The notes below the pieces were generated by a model, which searched no databases, was not told where the DNA came from, and saw nothing but the letters and a program-made list of their open reading frames with translations. This document shows positions 47,991-61,400 of a stretch of 64,000 nt of DNA, one piece after another. The stretch lies in assembly GCA_964019055.1 (NCBI GenBank), contig OZ025207.1, forward strand, positions 24,647,617-24,711,616. The letters are read 5' to 3'. Position numbers and translations under genes: made by a program. The stretch's first letter is position 1, and every line of letters starts with the position of its first letter. Source of the DNA: Anthopleura xanthogrammica (taxonomy: Eukaryota; Cnidaria; Anthozoa; Actiniaria; Actiniidae).

Positions 47991-48189
47991 AGCAAAGCTC
48001 AAGGGTAGCCACCCCTTTTACAGTATGAAAAAAGAAAGAAAGAAAGAATAAGGAAAATTTTGAAAAGAATACTAGTGTATGACGCCTTCCTATATAACAA
48101 CCATTCTCCTTGAAATCGTTCGGGGTCCACTGCTGAAGCTATAAGAAACATACAAACAGATAACTATAGTTCTATGATATCACTAGCAA

Positions 48190-49180
48190 AAGCAAAGGGC
48201 AACTGAACTGCAATCTGTATTTCATCCTTTTGATAACTAATTACAAGTGAGACAAAAAGAACCCAAATGGAACTCTCTGGTGCTGTGAATTGAAAACAAT
48301 TATCAATCAGAAAAAAACTACCAGGGTACACAAGACAGCTACATGCTGTTGAGGGAATTCCCCAAACTGACCTGGCTACCCTTGCTGAAAGTTGACCAGG
48401 TACTAACCTAAACAGTTCCATGTGTGTTCCAAAGCTCACCTGACTACAAATGTCAATCAATACTGAACTTATACTAAGGGATTATAACTGTGTTATATAA
48501 AGAGTAAGAAATAATCGACTACATCAATGACTTGGGCAAAATTATGCCTCATCCTACAATTGAGTAACAGTGTATTTTCTAAAGCTATGAACTAAAGTTC
48601 ATTAATACTGAGTAATCAGTCTGACTATATGAAAGATAAAAGCATATAGTCCTCCCCATGTAAGAACTAGTAATGCATGGAACAGTTAAAACGTACTGCG
48701 ACCATCCAAACCTTATTAATCATCAATAATAGGATATAAAATACTACTGATTGTTGTATGTTGACTAGTGGTCAACAACATTCCTACAAAACATTCCTGG
48801 ATCAGCCCCGGCATAATGATAAAATATTACATACAAATGAGACAAATATATTTTGTACTCAAATAAACAACCCAAGAAAAACTGATTAATTCAAGCTTAA
48901 AATACAGCAGCTGAATATGAAGAAAACTACAATAAAAATCAAACCACAACCTGTATGTACATGATTATGATATGTAACCCAGAATGTGTTTAAAATACCC
49001 TTCAATCAATCTCATCTGAATAAGTTTGATATTTGATCCTGGGCTTGGTGTCATATGTGAGTACTAGAGTTGTTTCACACTAAATAAATGAACATCGACT
49101 TTTTTCCAATTTTTTAGCTCATTTTTCTCTTCATTTTCTTTTTCATCTAATATGTACACTATCTTAAGAAGTAATTTAGG
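48190..49180. other. Shared 3' flank of unit 4, noncoding
   Basis: Paralogous to 21185-22270 and 34540-35570, with a deletion near 48985-49030. From about 49056 it matches the flank right of the BEL element at 8409. Confidence 0.4.
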
Positions 49181-49181
49181 G

Positions 49182-49404
49182 ACTGGTCATTAATTAGAGG
49201 GGGGAGAGGGCTAGTGCAAATGGGTGAGGGTCATTATTTTTCATGCAAACTCAAAGTGGAGGGTCAAACAATTGTACAAGCCTTTAAGTGGGGGGTGGGT
49301 TGTGGGGGTCGAGAATTTCTCTGCTGCACAAAAGGGGGGACTTTTTAAAGATATGCAGATCAATAGTAAAATACACCAGCCCTCCCCCCCCTAATATGAC
49401 CAGT
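49182..49404. mobile_element. MITE with ACTGGTCA terminal inverted repeats (unit 4 copy)
   Basis: Starts ACTGGTCATTAATTAGAGGG and ends CTAATATGACCAGT. Closest to the unit 1 copy at 8533. Confidence 0.7.
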
Positions 49405-49439
49405 ACGTTGTGAAAAAAGAAACAAGGTTTTCGTTCATG

Positions 49440-49620
49440 TCCTTTAAGTTTATCCTACTGATTGATACCCCTCCCCTCCCCTACTAAATCAATTATCAAT
49501 GGTCCTTTAATACCAGTGTTTGTTGTACAGTGTTGTGTCTTGTTTATCCTACTGATTGATACCCCTCCCCTACTAAATCAATTATCAATGGTCCTTTAAT
49601 ACCAGTGTTTGTAGATAGTT
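49440..49620. repeat. 94-bp tandem repeat, two copies
   Basis: Same unit as in units 2 and 3. Confidence 0.8.
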
Positions 49621-50047
49621 GATAACAATCTTGTGTTGTACAGTGTCTCCTGTGTCCCTGTGGCATTGGTACCTTTACACACAGTACATGATAGTCATCA
49701 CCTGGTGATAAGAACAAGAAAACTAGAGTCCATATTATATTATAGTGGTGTCCATAAGGAGAGGTTCTACTGGACTTGGTATATAATTGTTTGCGCAAAT
49801 GACCCTAGTTCAATTAAAAATGAATTTAAACATTGTAACAAAAACAGTGGTACGTTCTGAGCCTTATTCACTTGCAGCACTGACAAGCATAACAGTAAGC
49901 AGTGGTGTAGCGAAAGTCTTGGAGGTGGGATATAAGGGGAGTATGTGCATTTTAGCGAATTTATAATCCCATAAAAAAATTAATACGATTGACGAGGCCA
50001 TCTGTAAAGTTGTTATTAATTAATTAAACCATCTTACCTGTACCTTG
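49621..50047 (-). other. 3' flank of unit 4 with candidate 3' UTR splice sites
   Basis: Donor next to the stop (exon end 50038) and acceptor TTATCACCAG (exon start 49701 on minus) match those of the other units, giving a possible 336-bp intron. Confidence 0.4.
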
Positions 50048-53000
50048 TTACTTGTTCATCGCGTACTTGATTTCTTCTACTGTTTGATCCCATCCATGAT
50101 CGGTCACAACCTTGTACACTTCCATCACAAGATGAGGGAAATATTCCAGAAACACGAAGTCTTCCAGTAACATTTTCCTGATTGTTGTTGGTCGTGCTGC
50201 ATCAGAGACGTGTGCGTAAGCATTTCGTATAAACCGCACTAACTCTACTACAGAGTGAGTATCGTAAGACCTTCTCCTTGGTGAAGTCATTTCAGCGTAG
50301 ATAGGAGGCATGTCCTTATTTCTGGGGTCATTCCACTTTCCATATACGACTATGGTACTAAAATTCTTCTCAAAGTCGGTCTCCACAGCACTTAGACAAA
50401 TTGATCTTCCTGCACGTGGGTATTCAAACACTGACTGGTTTCCAACAGCAATGAGAAGATCGACTTTTTTCTCATTCGACCAGAACAATGGATGATCCAA
50501 AGTTTCTGCTCCACATGGTCGTTTGTCTTTATCACATTCGAGCATCTTTTGTACCAGGTGAGTAGCCTCTAGCTGAATAGATCCATCCCATCCTTCCAGG
50601 TTTCCATTTCGGATGTTGGTTTCTTTTTCGTGATCAATTTGATATTCTCCCTTACTGGCACAATCACTTGGAGAAAATGGGTGCTTTTGAGCTGACAGAA
50701 TGTAATGAACAACAAGTCCACATGAAAACATGTCTGATGCCTTGGAATGATCATGAGTACCCATCAACACTTCTGGAGCCATCCAACACCTCGTTCCTGC
50801 ATTACTACCATAGACTGTGGTGGTGCTACTATCAACGCGGCGGCTGAGACCAAAGTCAGCAATTTTCAAACGAAGATCAGGATGTGTTTTATAGAGAGTA
50901 TTCCCGGGCTTCAGGTCGCGATGAATGATATCCTCAGCATGCAGAAACGTCATCCCTTTCACTACATCTTGACAAAGTTGAGTGTTTTTTCTGGCGTCAA
51001 ATGTGGAACCATCAGTAAGGTACTCGTCAAGATTTCCTTCCATCAGTTCTAAAACGATGTATGAGAACTTTTCCTCTTCAAAGAAATGCAAATATCGAAC
51101 AACTTGTTCGCAGTCTGCAAGAGCAGTAAGATTTGTAATCTCTCGTTCGTCTTCTGGTCGCTGCATACGTGACTTCACAATGCGTTTGATGGCCACTTCT
51201 CTGCCATCCTTCTTATTGATTCCAACAAAGACATCACCATATGAGCCAATACCTATGTGTTTTTTATGACACCAAAATTCCTCATGGATCACATCGCACT
51301 CTTGTCGCCTAGCAACTTTGGCCAATTTGACTTGATATTTCTTTGAAATAGAAGTCCAAGGGATGAGTACAGATACCGTGCTAAAATCCAAAGGTTTTGT
51401 GAGGAGTTCTTTGAGATCATCAGAAGTGTCTGCCATGTCCAGGCAAGAACTGCCATCAGCTCCATACAAACGAAGGATCTTAATAATTTCACAATGCACA
51501 GATGAGTTTTCAAACTTTGCTTCTATTGAATGGTGTGATGTGTCGATTCTTCTTTTTTTTGATTGAGGTTGTTCCTCATCATTTGTTTCATTGCCTTCAC
51601 TGGCTGACATTCCAGTAGCTGCAGAGGAAGACTTTTCTTCTGCTTTGTTATCCAATCTGATGCTAGTTTCTATTACATTTCTACAGCAGAGACGAATTGG
51701 TTCAGACGAAGTAGTAGGACCTTTTCTTGCCTTTAAAATATCTTGTACAATAATTGTTTTCCAATTTGCCCTTGTAGATTTGTCTTTACAGATAGCATTC
51801 AAAAGGCCAATAGCGAAATTCTCTGACCGAGTGTATTTCTTTTCACAAGCAACATCGACCAGAGCTTTGGCTAGAGCAAAGTTCCCTTGTTTAATGAGAA
51901 TACTTAAAACTGACTTACCATCGTTGTCAGCTGTCCATGGATCAAGTCCCTTGTCGATGGCAGTTTTCCAAAATGATTTTGGGTCTTCTAACTCTGAAAC
52001 ATCTGCGTAAAGACCACCCTGATAACGACGAAATGACCATCTTTTGGCCGCAGCAACAAGAGGTGCTGCTCCTGATGAATCGACATCGTTAGCGTTTGCT
52101 CCAGCATCAAGCAACAGCTTCACAGCTATCCAGGTACTGCACAAATGTAAAGGGGTTTTATCATCACCGTTTCTGTTATTCAGTTTTGCTCCACACTGCA
52201 AAATGTAGTTTAGTATTGTTTGTAAGAATTCCTCAAATGAAAGATCTCTAGTAACATTACTGGTATAGTCTCGAGGTGATGGTAATTCTAGTGACGCCCA
52301 AAGGTGCAGTGGTGAATTGAGATCAGCATCACTTGCGTTAACAATTCCTCTCAGGTTTTTTACTGTAGCAGGTAAAAATATTCGCAAAAGTTTTATCGTT
52401 TCATGTAAGACATCTTGTTGTATTGTATCAGATAAGCGAAGTCCTTACTGGAAAAGGTTTAGTATTAAATGATAAACAGTTTTTCCACTTTGAGATCTTT
52501 CTTCAATGCCAGATCTGTGTTTTGACAAAAATCTACACACTTCCACAAGGGTTTTTACTGCTGATAGTTGATTTTCTTCTCGTAATAACTGCCCTACATC
52601 TCTAGAGAAACAAAACATAAGAGGTGTTTCGTTCTTATGGTTTCTCCAGTTAAATTGAACACCAAGTTTCTCCAGCTGAAGACAAATCTCCATCACGATC
52701 TCTTGAGGTACACCCATCAATGCTAAACCAGTCGCATAGCGAAGGGCTGTATTACCATCTGAATCAACACTATTAGGATCAGCACCTAAATCAACCAGTA
52801 GTTCTAAAGCTTGTGAAGCTCCTTCCCCATTTACACATTTTTCATTTATTAGTGCAATCAAAATTTTCGTTTCCTTTTCATTATCAATAAACTGTCTTGC
52901 TTGTTCTAAGGCTCTAGTGATGTGTATTATTCTGCAGAAACTCGAAAACGGAGTCAAACGAACTGACCTTTCTATGAACAGCTCAGGGAACTTACAGAAT

Positions 53001-53583
53001 GCTATGTTCAAAATTGCTTCAGCAAATGTTATTTTCTGTACTTTACATTCTTCCAGCAAATCGAAAAATCCAGGAGGAATGTTTTGTGAAAGAGAGTCTT
53101 CACTATAGTCATCATCATGGACTAAACGTTTGTCAACAAAAAAGTTCAAAATGCTGCAATTAGAATTATCTTTCAAGCGAAAAGAATATTTTCTTTCTTT
53201 TTCAACAAGTATACGAGCTGAATTTGGACAGTCGAGAGCGTAAAACAATGATGTTCTCCCATAAACATCTCGCACATTTACAAATGCACCACCACCATCA
53301 ATCAATGCTCGAACCACGCTCTCGTTGTTACTTTGTTGAACAGCATAAAACAAAGCAGTTTGGCCATTATCATAAGCTTTGTTGACATCAGCACCAGCAT
53401 CAATCAGTGCACGAACCATGCTCTCGTTGTTACTTTGTCGGACTGCATAAAACAAAGCAGTTTGACCATACCTATCAGTTATGTTGACATCAGCGGCAGC
53501 ATCGATCAATGCACGAACCACAGACTCGTTGTAACTTTCTTGAACAACATCAAACAAAGCAGTTTGGCCATTTATATCAGTTG
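50048..53583 (-). pseudogene. RNase L-like gene, unit 4: start deleted, one premature stop
   Basis: The frame ends at TAA 50048-50050 and is open for 779 codons back to 52387, but a TAA at 52445-52447 (codon Gln, CAA, in unit 1) interrupts it; upstream the same frame is open to about 53583. There it fuses directly to the 5' flank sequence GTTACAGTATAG, so the initiator ATG and the first ankyrin repeats are missing. The remainder has three ankyrin repeats, the second ankyrin block, the linker (SKKRRID), a kinase (GIGSYG, AIKRI, HRDLKPGN, DFG) and a KEN domain with Tyr-x12-Arg-Asn-x3-His intact. Few other lesions suggest recent loss. Internal initiation downstream of the stop could in principle give a kinase-KEN protein; that is speculation. 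Confidence 0.85.
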
Positions 53584-54371
53584 TTACAGTATAGTTCCTA
53601 TTTCAGTGTCATAAAAAGGATTCATGTCCAACTGCTGTTTACTGGATTCAAGCCAAGTGTTTGTTTGTCATAAGTATTCCACATCTTGAGCAATATCTCA
53701 GCTTTTCATCTCAATTCATTGGATCAACTTACAATAAATCCGTCATATACCAGGTAATCCCTGTTCTTTCACAATATTTTCGTTCATTTGTAGTCTTACC
53801 GTCGTGATAGAAGTGTTTCTTTGCAGATCTCTTGGCCTTGTAATGTTGTTGTTAAGGCACTTCCGCCTTCGTTATTCAATGCAGCACATTGTAGTCACAT
53901 ATCGATTGTTGATATCACTTGAACATCACTGTACCTTTCAGAACGATTGTACTAAGACAAGATTACAGTAGATATAATCATGCTCAAGGTAAGATATCGA
54001 ATGATTTAAAGAAAAACTTCAGCTTCGAAATCGTTGCTTCGAAATCATAGACTGTATCCAATAGTTAGAATAGAATTCTTGGAACCAGACTTGTATCTAT
54101 GTCCATATATGGTAATATCGACACAGGGAGCCCAATCTTGATATCAAATGTACGGTTAGGTTAATTTTTTTTACAATGATTTGTTTTTATTTCTGACAAG
54201 TTTATCAATCTAGTTTTTTTACACATCTCATGATTATTATCAAAGTATCAATTTTTTTATCAAAGTATTTATTTTTGCACAAGAAAGACATTTTCTCTTT
54301 TTTTATGTCTATTTTTAGCTCCCAGTTCCCGCATCCAGTTCCCATCATCCCTCACTGGCTCCACATCCAAG
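53584..54371. promoter_or_regulatory. Spacer and candidate TIMM21 promoter / 5' UTR intron
   Basis: It carries the shared spacer. On plus, CTCAAG|GTAAGATATC (donor GT 53989) and TCTATTTTTAG (acceptor AG 54317-54318) delimit a possible 330-bp 5' UTR intron of TIMM21. The donor is kept in units 1-4; the acceptor in the three units that retain a TIMM21 copy. The TIMM21 ATG is in context CAAGATGGCGG. Confidence 0.5.
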
Positions 54372-57300
54372 ATGGCGGCTCAAATGTTCAGATTTTCAAG
54401 AAAGTTCAACGACGTCAAGTTTGTTGGCAAATATCTAATAATTGGTGCACAGAATAACAGCAAAGCTAAAATATTCAACCAGTGTACATGCAGATGGCTG
54501 TCTAGCTTGAATGGTCCAATGTTTAGGGATAATTTAACGAACACAGCGTGTGTAAGTTCAGCCAACTCCAAATGGCTTCCAAACAAGATGTCGAAACCTT
54601 TGTTGGTGAGGTGGCTAGCAAATGAATCCAAGAAGAAGAAAGACAGCAGCGTGTTGGGAGATTTGATGGAGACACAAGAGCAGCCACAATCTCAGCTAAC
54701 AGTAGGTGCCAAAGGTATGCATGATATGTTGTTCTTGGTGAGAAACTCCAAACCCCTACCCCCTACCCCCACGGGAAAGGCCGGGGTTCATAAAGTAACT
54801 TGGTAGAGGGGATCAGGATTCTAGTGTTCAAGTTTAGAAGTAAAAATCTAGTTACCATGGGTAGTTAACTATATTTCTTTTTAACAGTTGTTCAGGCTGG
54901 AAGAGATGTTACATATTTTGGTATCATCCTCGTTGGATTTGCTGTCACTGGTAAGGAATATCTGTGGAGCATTTTTCATATAACTTAAGTGATAAACATA
55001 CAGTGCTGTCATACAGTACATACACAGTATGATAAGCCGTAATATTTAAATCAATTCTCACTGCCTTACAGTAATGAGGGGGCTTTAAAAATAAGGGGAC
55101 TTTCATTTATAACTGTATGGGTGGAGGGTGGCAATATTGGGGGGGGGGGGGGGGGTTTATATGATTTTTAGAAGTTATATAGGGCAGGGGTTGTTACTAA
55201 TTGTATGCAGCTTTATATGGGTTTAGTAATAACTGTGTGAAACATAGGTGGGGTATGATACTTTTGCCAACCAAGAAGGGAGAGGGTTAGGTAATATTTG
55301 GAAAAGACAACAGATGATTTTGCTGACCCCCCCCCCCCCCCCCCATACAGTAATAAATGAAAGCCCCCTAAGCATGACTATCAGCTTGCATGGGCTAGAT
55401 CATAATGTGATTTGAGTTTGTTTCATTTGTTGTTCTCCCTCATACAGTTTATCTGGTTTTTCCTCCCTCCATAAAAATCAACATGTGAGTTGAGTGTCGT
55501 ATGCAATAGAATATGCTTATAATGTAGTGGTAGAGTGACAGGGCCAAATTGGAAATCAGCTAGTACTTAGATACTGAGTTTGTATTATGGCCACTATGAA
55601 AAAGGGATTTATTGATTGATTGATATTTAACAAAAAGCAAGCAAAAATTTGTAATTTGGGAAAGTTTGATTGCTAATAAAAAAAATCCAATGAAACTATT
55701 TTGAATCAAAATAACAAAGATTTGTACGTGTCCAGTCAACTCAGATGACTGACTAACCTCATTCTGGTGTTATTTCTTTGCATTTTCGAAGTCATAACTT
55801 CTCAATCTTGAATATTTCCTAATATTTTTACCTCCTTAAAATAAATATAATCTGTTATTTAAAGCAGTGCTTAATTAAGACAGGAATTATTTTTAAAAAA
55901 TTCCGATTTCCATGAGAAAAAGATGATTGTGTAATCAACTTGTGCTGTCCAGGTTTCTGATTTAATTCTACATTTTGATTGGTTCTTGGGTTCTTGCTGT
56001 CTAAGTGACCCCAGTTATAGTAGTTGCACTGTAATATTTTTAATAAATTGGCAGCTGTATTCCCATTTGGTCTGCTATCCTTTTTTTTTACAAGGGTAGC
56101 ACTTAATAGCCAGTGGCTAATAAACCTGTGGCCCTCGTTCCATGATCGAATTGGAATTTAGAAGTTGATTTTTAAGGGAGCCTGAAAACCAGAGAACCTG
56201 GCAAAAAGCCCTCAAAGCACAGGAGGGAACCAACAAACAACTCTACTCACATATGACACCAAGTGCAGCTGGACTTGAACCCAGGTTGCATTGTTGAGAG
56301 GTGAATGCCCTCACTGCTATGCCACCTGACGGTGCTTCCCAAAGGTCTATGGAGAGGGAAGTATTGTATAAATAATAATTTAATTGCCTCATTCACTGTT
56401 ACATATATTTTTTTTCTAGGTGCTCTACTCTGGTACGTTTTTAGTGAGCTATTCCTTGGTTTCAGTCCAAACAAAGTTTATGCATATGCTCTAAAACAGG
56501 TGTTGGCGAACAGAGAGGTATGAAATTATAACACAAATTCCCAATAAATTAATTAATTAATCAATTGCCCTTGTTTTATGAGGGTTGCACTTAATTTGAG
56601 CTCATTCCAGGATCAAATTGGGATTTAGAATTTTTATTTTTTTGCAGAGGGAGGAAAAGTAAAGAAAATAAACCCCTTTCACTTGACATCAAAGCAGCTC
56701 AATTTGGAGGACAAAATAGAATAATTTTAATCTCCTGAGAATTGCAACCTATTGTTTTGTCCTCCAAATTGAGCTGCATTCCAATGAGCTGCAGGGGGTC
56801 TATACCAAAAATGCAATTTTTCCTCCAAACCCCTCCCCCCCTGCCTTCCCTTATTAGTATGCCTAATTTTTGAGGTAACCCCCTCTTTCATTCAAAATTC
56901 TGAAGGAACTCCTAACTATATATAACTCATAAATTACTTCAAAACCCCCCTTTTCAATTCAGGGTCACTGAATTTTGAAAAACCCTAATTTTTTGTAAAC
57001 CCTAAGCCCTACTCCACCCCCCCCCCCCCCCCCCCCCGATAAATAACGAGAAGTCACTAACTTATGAATGAGGCTAAAGCTATATTTAGATAACAAACAA
57101 CACTATTTAGATGTGACTACAGACAGTTTTTAAAAAACATGATTTATATAGTTTATGGGTGGAAAGTTTCAGGTCACATTTTCACATGACTTGAGTGGAA
57201 GCACTCTTGATCCCAGAGCTGTAATGAATGTACTAAAACTCTTTCTCTAAAATGATTTAAATCAACTATTAAGTCTAACATCCTCTCTTCATATTCAGAT

Positions 57301-58459
57301 CAATAATTACCTTAATTAAGTATTTAATAGTGTGACCATATGATTGTTGTTTTTTCTTTCACAATATATTTATTTGTATCATTAATATCAATAATAGACC
57401 TCATCGGCTTGGGGTAATGTTGTCCCATTTCAGACCACCTGTCATTCTCTTGAGAATAAGATTCTTTGTTTGAGTTGTATCCATATTCATGTATCTTCTC
57501 ATGTGCAACCGTTAAACAATGAAATGATACTCTGGGGAATGACACATGGTCTGAAATGGGACAACATTACACCCAAGCCGATGAGGTCTATTGTACTCTG
57601 TAAATATACTCTTGGACATTAGGCCTAATTATTCTGAATATTGTTACTCAACCAGATTAGCTTTTAAGTCATTATTTCGAGTAACATTTACTTTCTTTTT
57701 TTGTATAATAAAACTAAATTACTTTGTAAATATTTATAACCTAAGTAGTAAGAATAATTGTTGCTGTTGTTATATGAGATGATTCTTACTGTGCATGCTT
57801 GACGAAATGCCAGAGACTCTGGGGCAATCTAAGCGCGTTGCAGGCAAAAATCTGGCTACCTGGTGTGCAATGCGCATGCTTCAATTGGAATTATATTTAG
57901 AGTGCGCATTCCCTAACTCAAGTTTTTTACTCCTGAGAAAAGAGTCTGTTTTTATTGCTTTACTGACAGCTGCACTACCATTTTATTGACTTTTAAGGTA
58001 AAGGCTCTTGTGATAAAGGCTCTTGTGCTAGCGTGGTTTTTCAATCAATCATCAAGAAATTTCCTAAATAAGCACAGCTCTTGAAATTCTAGAGCTTCTC
58101 AGAGTCTCTGAAATTCATCGACCGGGCTTTGGGGTCAAGTGGAGGGTTTGTAAACTTTTTACCACAGGGAACCCAATTTTAAATAAAAGTGAAAGGTGAA
58201 AATAAATTCAGAAAAAAATGCCCTTTATTGCTGGGTTCACTTGACGTCATTTCCTGTCTAGTGCAGAATGTTCATCAGCTGAATCGCAAGTCTTGAGCTT
58301 GAATTTCAAATTAAAGAAACAAAGTCATTAAAATTCATTAAAAGCATTAAAGCTTATATATCATTTTCATAACATTTATATCCTTAAAACATAAACTTAA
58401 TATATAAACTGTCTTAATGTCACATTAATTGCACCGGTGTGCTTCACAAATGGACTATA

Positions 58460-58490
<31 letters not shown>

Positions 58491-61400
58491 TTAATAATAA
58501 TGATAATAATAATAATAATAATAATGATGATAATAATAATAATAATATTAATAATAATGATAATAATAATAATAATAATAATGATGATAATAATAATGAT
58601 AATGATAATAATAATAATATTAATAATAATGATAATAATAATAATAATAATAATGATGATAATAATAATAATGATAATATTAATAATAATGATAATAATA
58701 ATAATAATAATAATAATAATATTAATAATAATGATAATAATAATAATAATGATAATAATAATAATAATGATAATAATGATAATAATGATAAAGATAATAA
58801 TAATGATAATAATGATAACTATTTTGAACTTTAACATTTTAAGAACTGTCCATCTGTGCATAAGAGGGTCAAGAACCCCTTTTCGAAATAAAAACATTTT
58901 AGAGGATTTTAGATTAAACAACCATGAAGCAAATATTTTATAAATAGTCAGTATATCATTGTTTTAGTAATTTATTATATTATTATTATTATATAAATAA
59001 TAATATAAATAGTGATATAAATTTTTCTTTTTATACAATTTTTTCCTTTTTTTTTTTAATTCTATATAAAATATATATTAGTAATAAGTTTCAGTTTTAA
59101 GTATTAGTATAAGGATTAAGTATTAAAAAAAATAATAATGGTAATAATGATAATAATAATAACTTAATTTCTTAGCAGCGCATTCCAAAGACATCTCAAT
59201 GCACTTTACAGAATAAGAACCTTATATCCAAAATACTATAAAAATTGATTGTTATGTCTAAAAATTATATACTAGAAAGCAACATCGTTTGAAAACAAAA
59301 ATGTCTTTAACTGTTTTGTGAAAGAGTTCACAGATGGTGTGACTATAAAAGTTTGTGCAATGTTCTACTTAAGTCTTCTTTAAATACATAGAGGATATTA
59401 CATGGTTGCACGGAGATACGAATTTTATCTTCGAGTGTTGATGTTATCTCTCACGAGTGAGCGCAGCGAACGAGTGAGAGATAATATCAGCACGAGAAGA
59501 TAAAATTCGTATCTCCAAGCGGCCATGTAATGTTCTGTTTATTATATGAAATCTTCAATGAAAAATAATGGAGAATTTGAGCGAGCTGAGCAAAAAGTCG
59601 AAATTTGACACCACCAGTGTTGATATAAATCGTATCCCCACTGGCCACTGGTGGGAGTGGGGATATCAATTTTATCATTTTGATGTCACTCAATATCACA
59701 CTCTATTTCATATAATAATCTCCAATCTGTGTGATGTACAATCTTGCTATTTTTCCTACTGCCAGAGGGCTCTGGGTATTCTAGAGTAAGAGTCAATCCA
59801 TATTCCTCAGCAAACCTATAAGCATTTTTCACCATAGAAATGTTCCCTGCCTATAGTGTGCTCTTCAAACTTTCTCACTATTTCCATTGCGGGATCCGAG
59901 TTTGTATAAAGCTTCATTGCTGCCTTGATCTTTGTGGCCTTATAATCTGACTCAATAATAATAAAAAAATTATCATTATCATCATTTTTTTTTTTTTTCT
60001 TTTATTATGGTGTGTCTACGAGGATCAAGAACAATAAAAAGAGTACCATGTGACATTAAAAACATTGACATTGATATTGAAACAGTAGAGAGTGGCATAT
60101 GTATAAATATTTAGCTAGTTTTCAGGGGTTTTTTTTGCTTCGTTTTTTTTTAAGTGATATAAGTTTTTCTTTTTTATATAATTTTTTCCTTTTTTTAATT
60201 CTATAAACAGTATATATTTTGATATTCATCCTATGATACTATATATTTTTACAACATTGTATGGTAGTTAAACACATAGACATATATTTTATTATTATTT
60301 ATTATTATTGTTATTATTACTATTATTATTATTATCCATTATTATTATTAATCTTTTTTAATATTATTATCTATATAAAATATATATTAGTAATAAGTTT
60401 CAGTTTTAAGTATTAGTATTAGGATTAAGTATTAGTTTTTCAGTATTCAGTATTAAGTACCATGTTTCTAATATTTTGTAAAAGCATTGAGATTTTATTA
60501 TTATTATTATATATGGATTCAATAAACAGTGGTTATTATTATTAATAAATTATTATTATTATTATTATTATTATGGTCATCATTATCATTATTATTAATG
60601 AGTATATGATGTTGAAAAAAGTTGCTTTTTTCACTTTACTTTTTTTCGTTATTTTTTCAGGTGGTTGAGGAACTTGGAGAACCAGTTATGGGGCATGGTG
60701 AAACTAATAGGCGAGGACGAAGACGACATGTCAGGTACCAGTATACCCATTTCACTGCCTCAATGCCGATCGAGTGCAACCAATCAGATCCAACCATTGA
60801 CCATGCATGAGCCTTTTACATATTCTTTCCATATCTCTTCTTAGTTACCAAGAATACATTGTGGATGGTGAAAATTACATGAGAGTGAGGTTTTACGTCA
60901 CTGGTCAGAAACGCAAAGGGACAGTCCATGTGGATGTTAAACAGGTAGAGTATACCGCTGTGCTCTTTGATTACCGGCTCATTTACTAAGGAATAGCCTC
61001 ATTTCAGTGTCGAAACATACACATGCACAATGCTTTGAAATTTTGCGGATCTTTAATGCAACACATAAATATCTTACACAAAGCCGAGGATAACCCTGCG
61101 CAAAAGAGAATTTGAAACTGGAGTAGCTTACTTTCACCATCAAATATCACCTTCAAATCTTATCGAAGCCTGAAACAACCTCTTGGCTGATGTAAGTCAG
61201 GGCACGGCTAACTCATGGATTGAACCCTGAAACAACCTCTGGGCTGATCTAAGTCAGGGCACGGCTAACTCACAGATTGAACCCTGATACATCCTCTGGG
61301 CTGATCTAAGTTGGGGCATGGCTAACTCACAGATCCAACCCTGAAACAACCTCTGGGGTGATCTACATGTAAGTCAGGGCATGGCTAACTCACAGATTCA

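Noticed and set aside
58397..58943. Ile/Asn-rich frames on both strands
   Set aside because: Trinucleotide microsatellite inside a TIMM21 intron.
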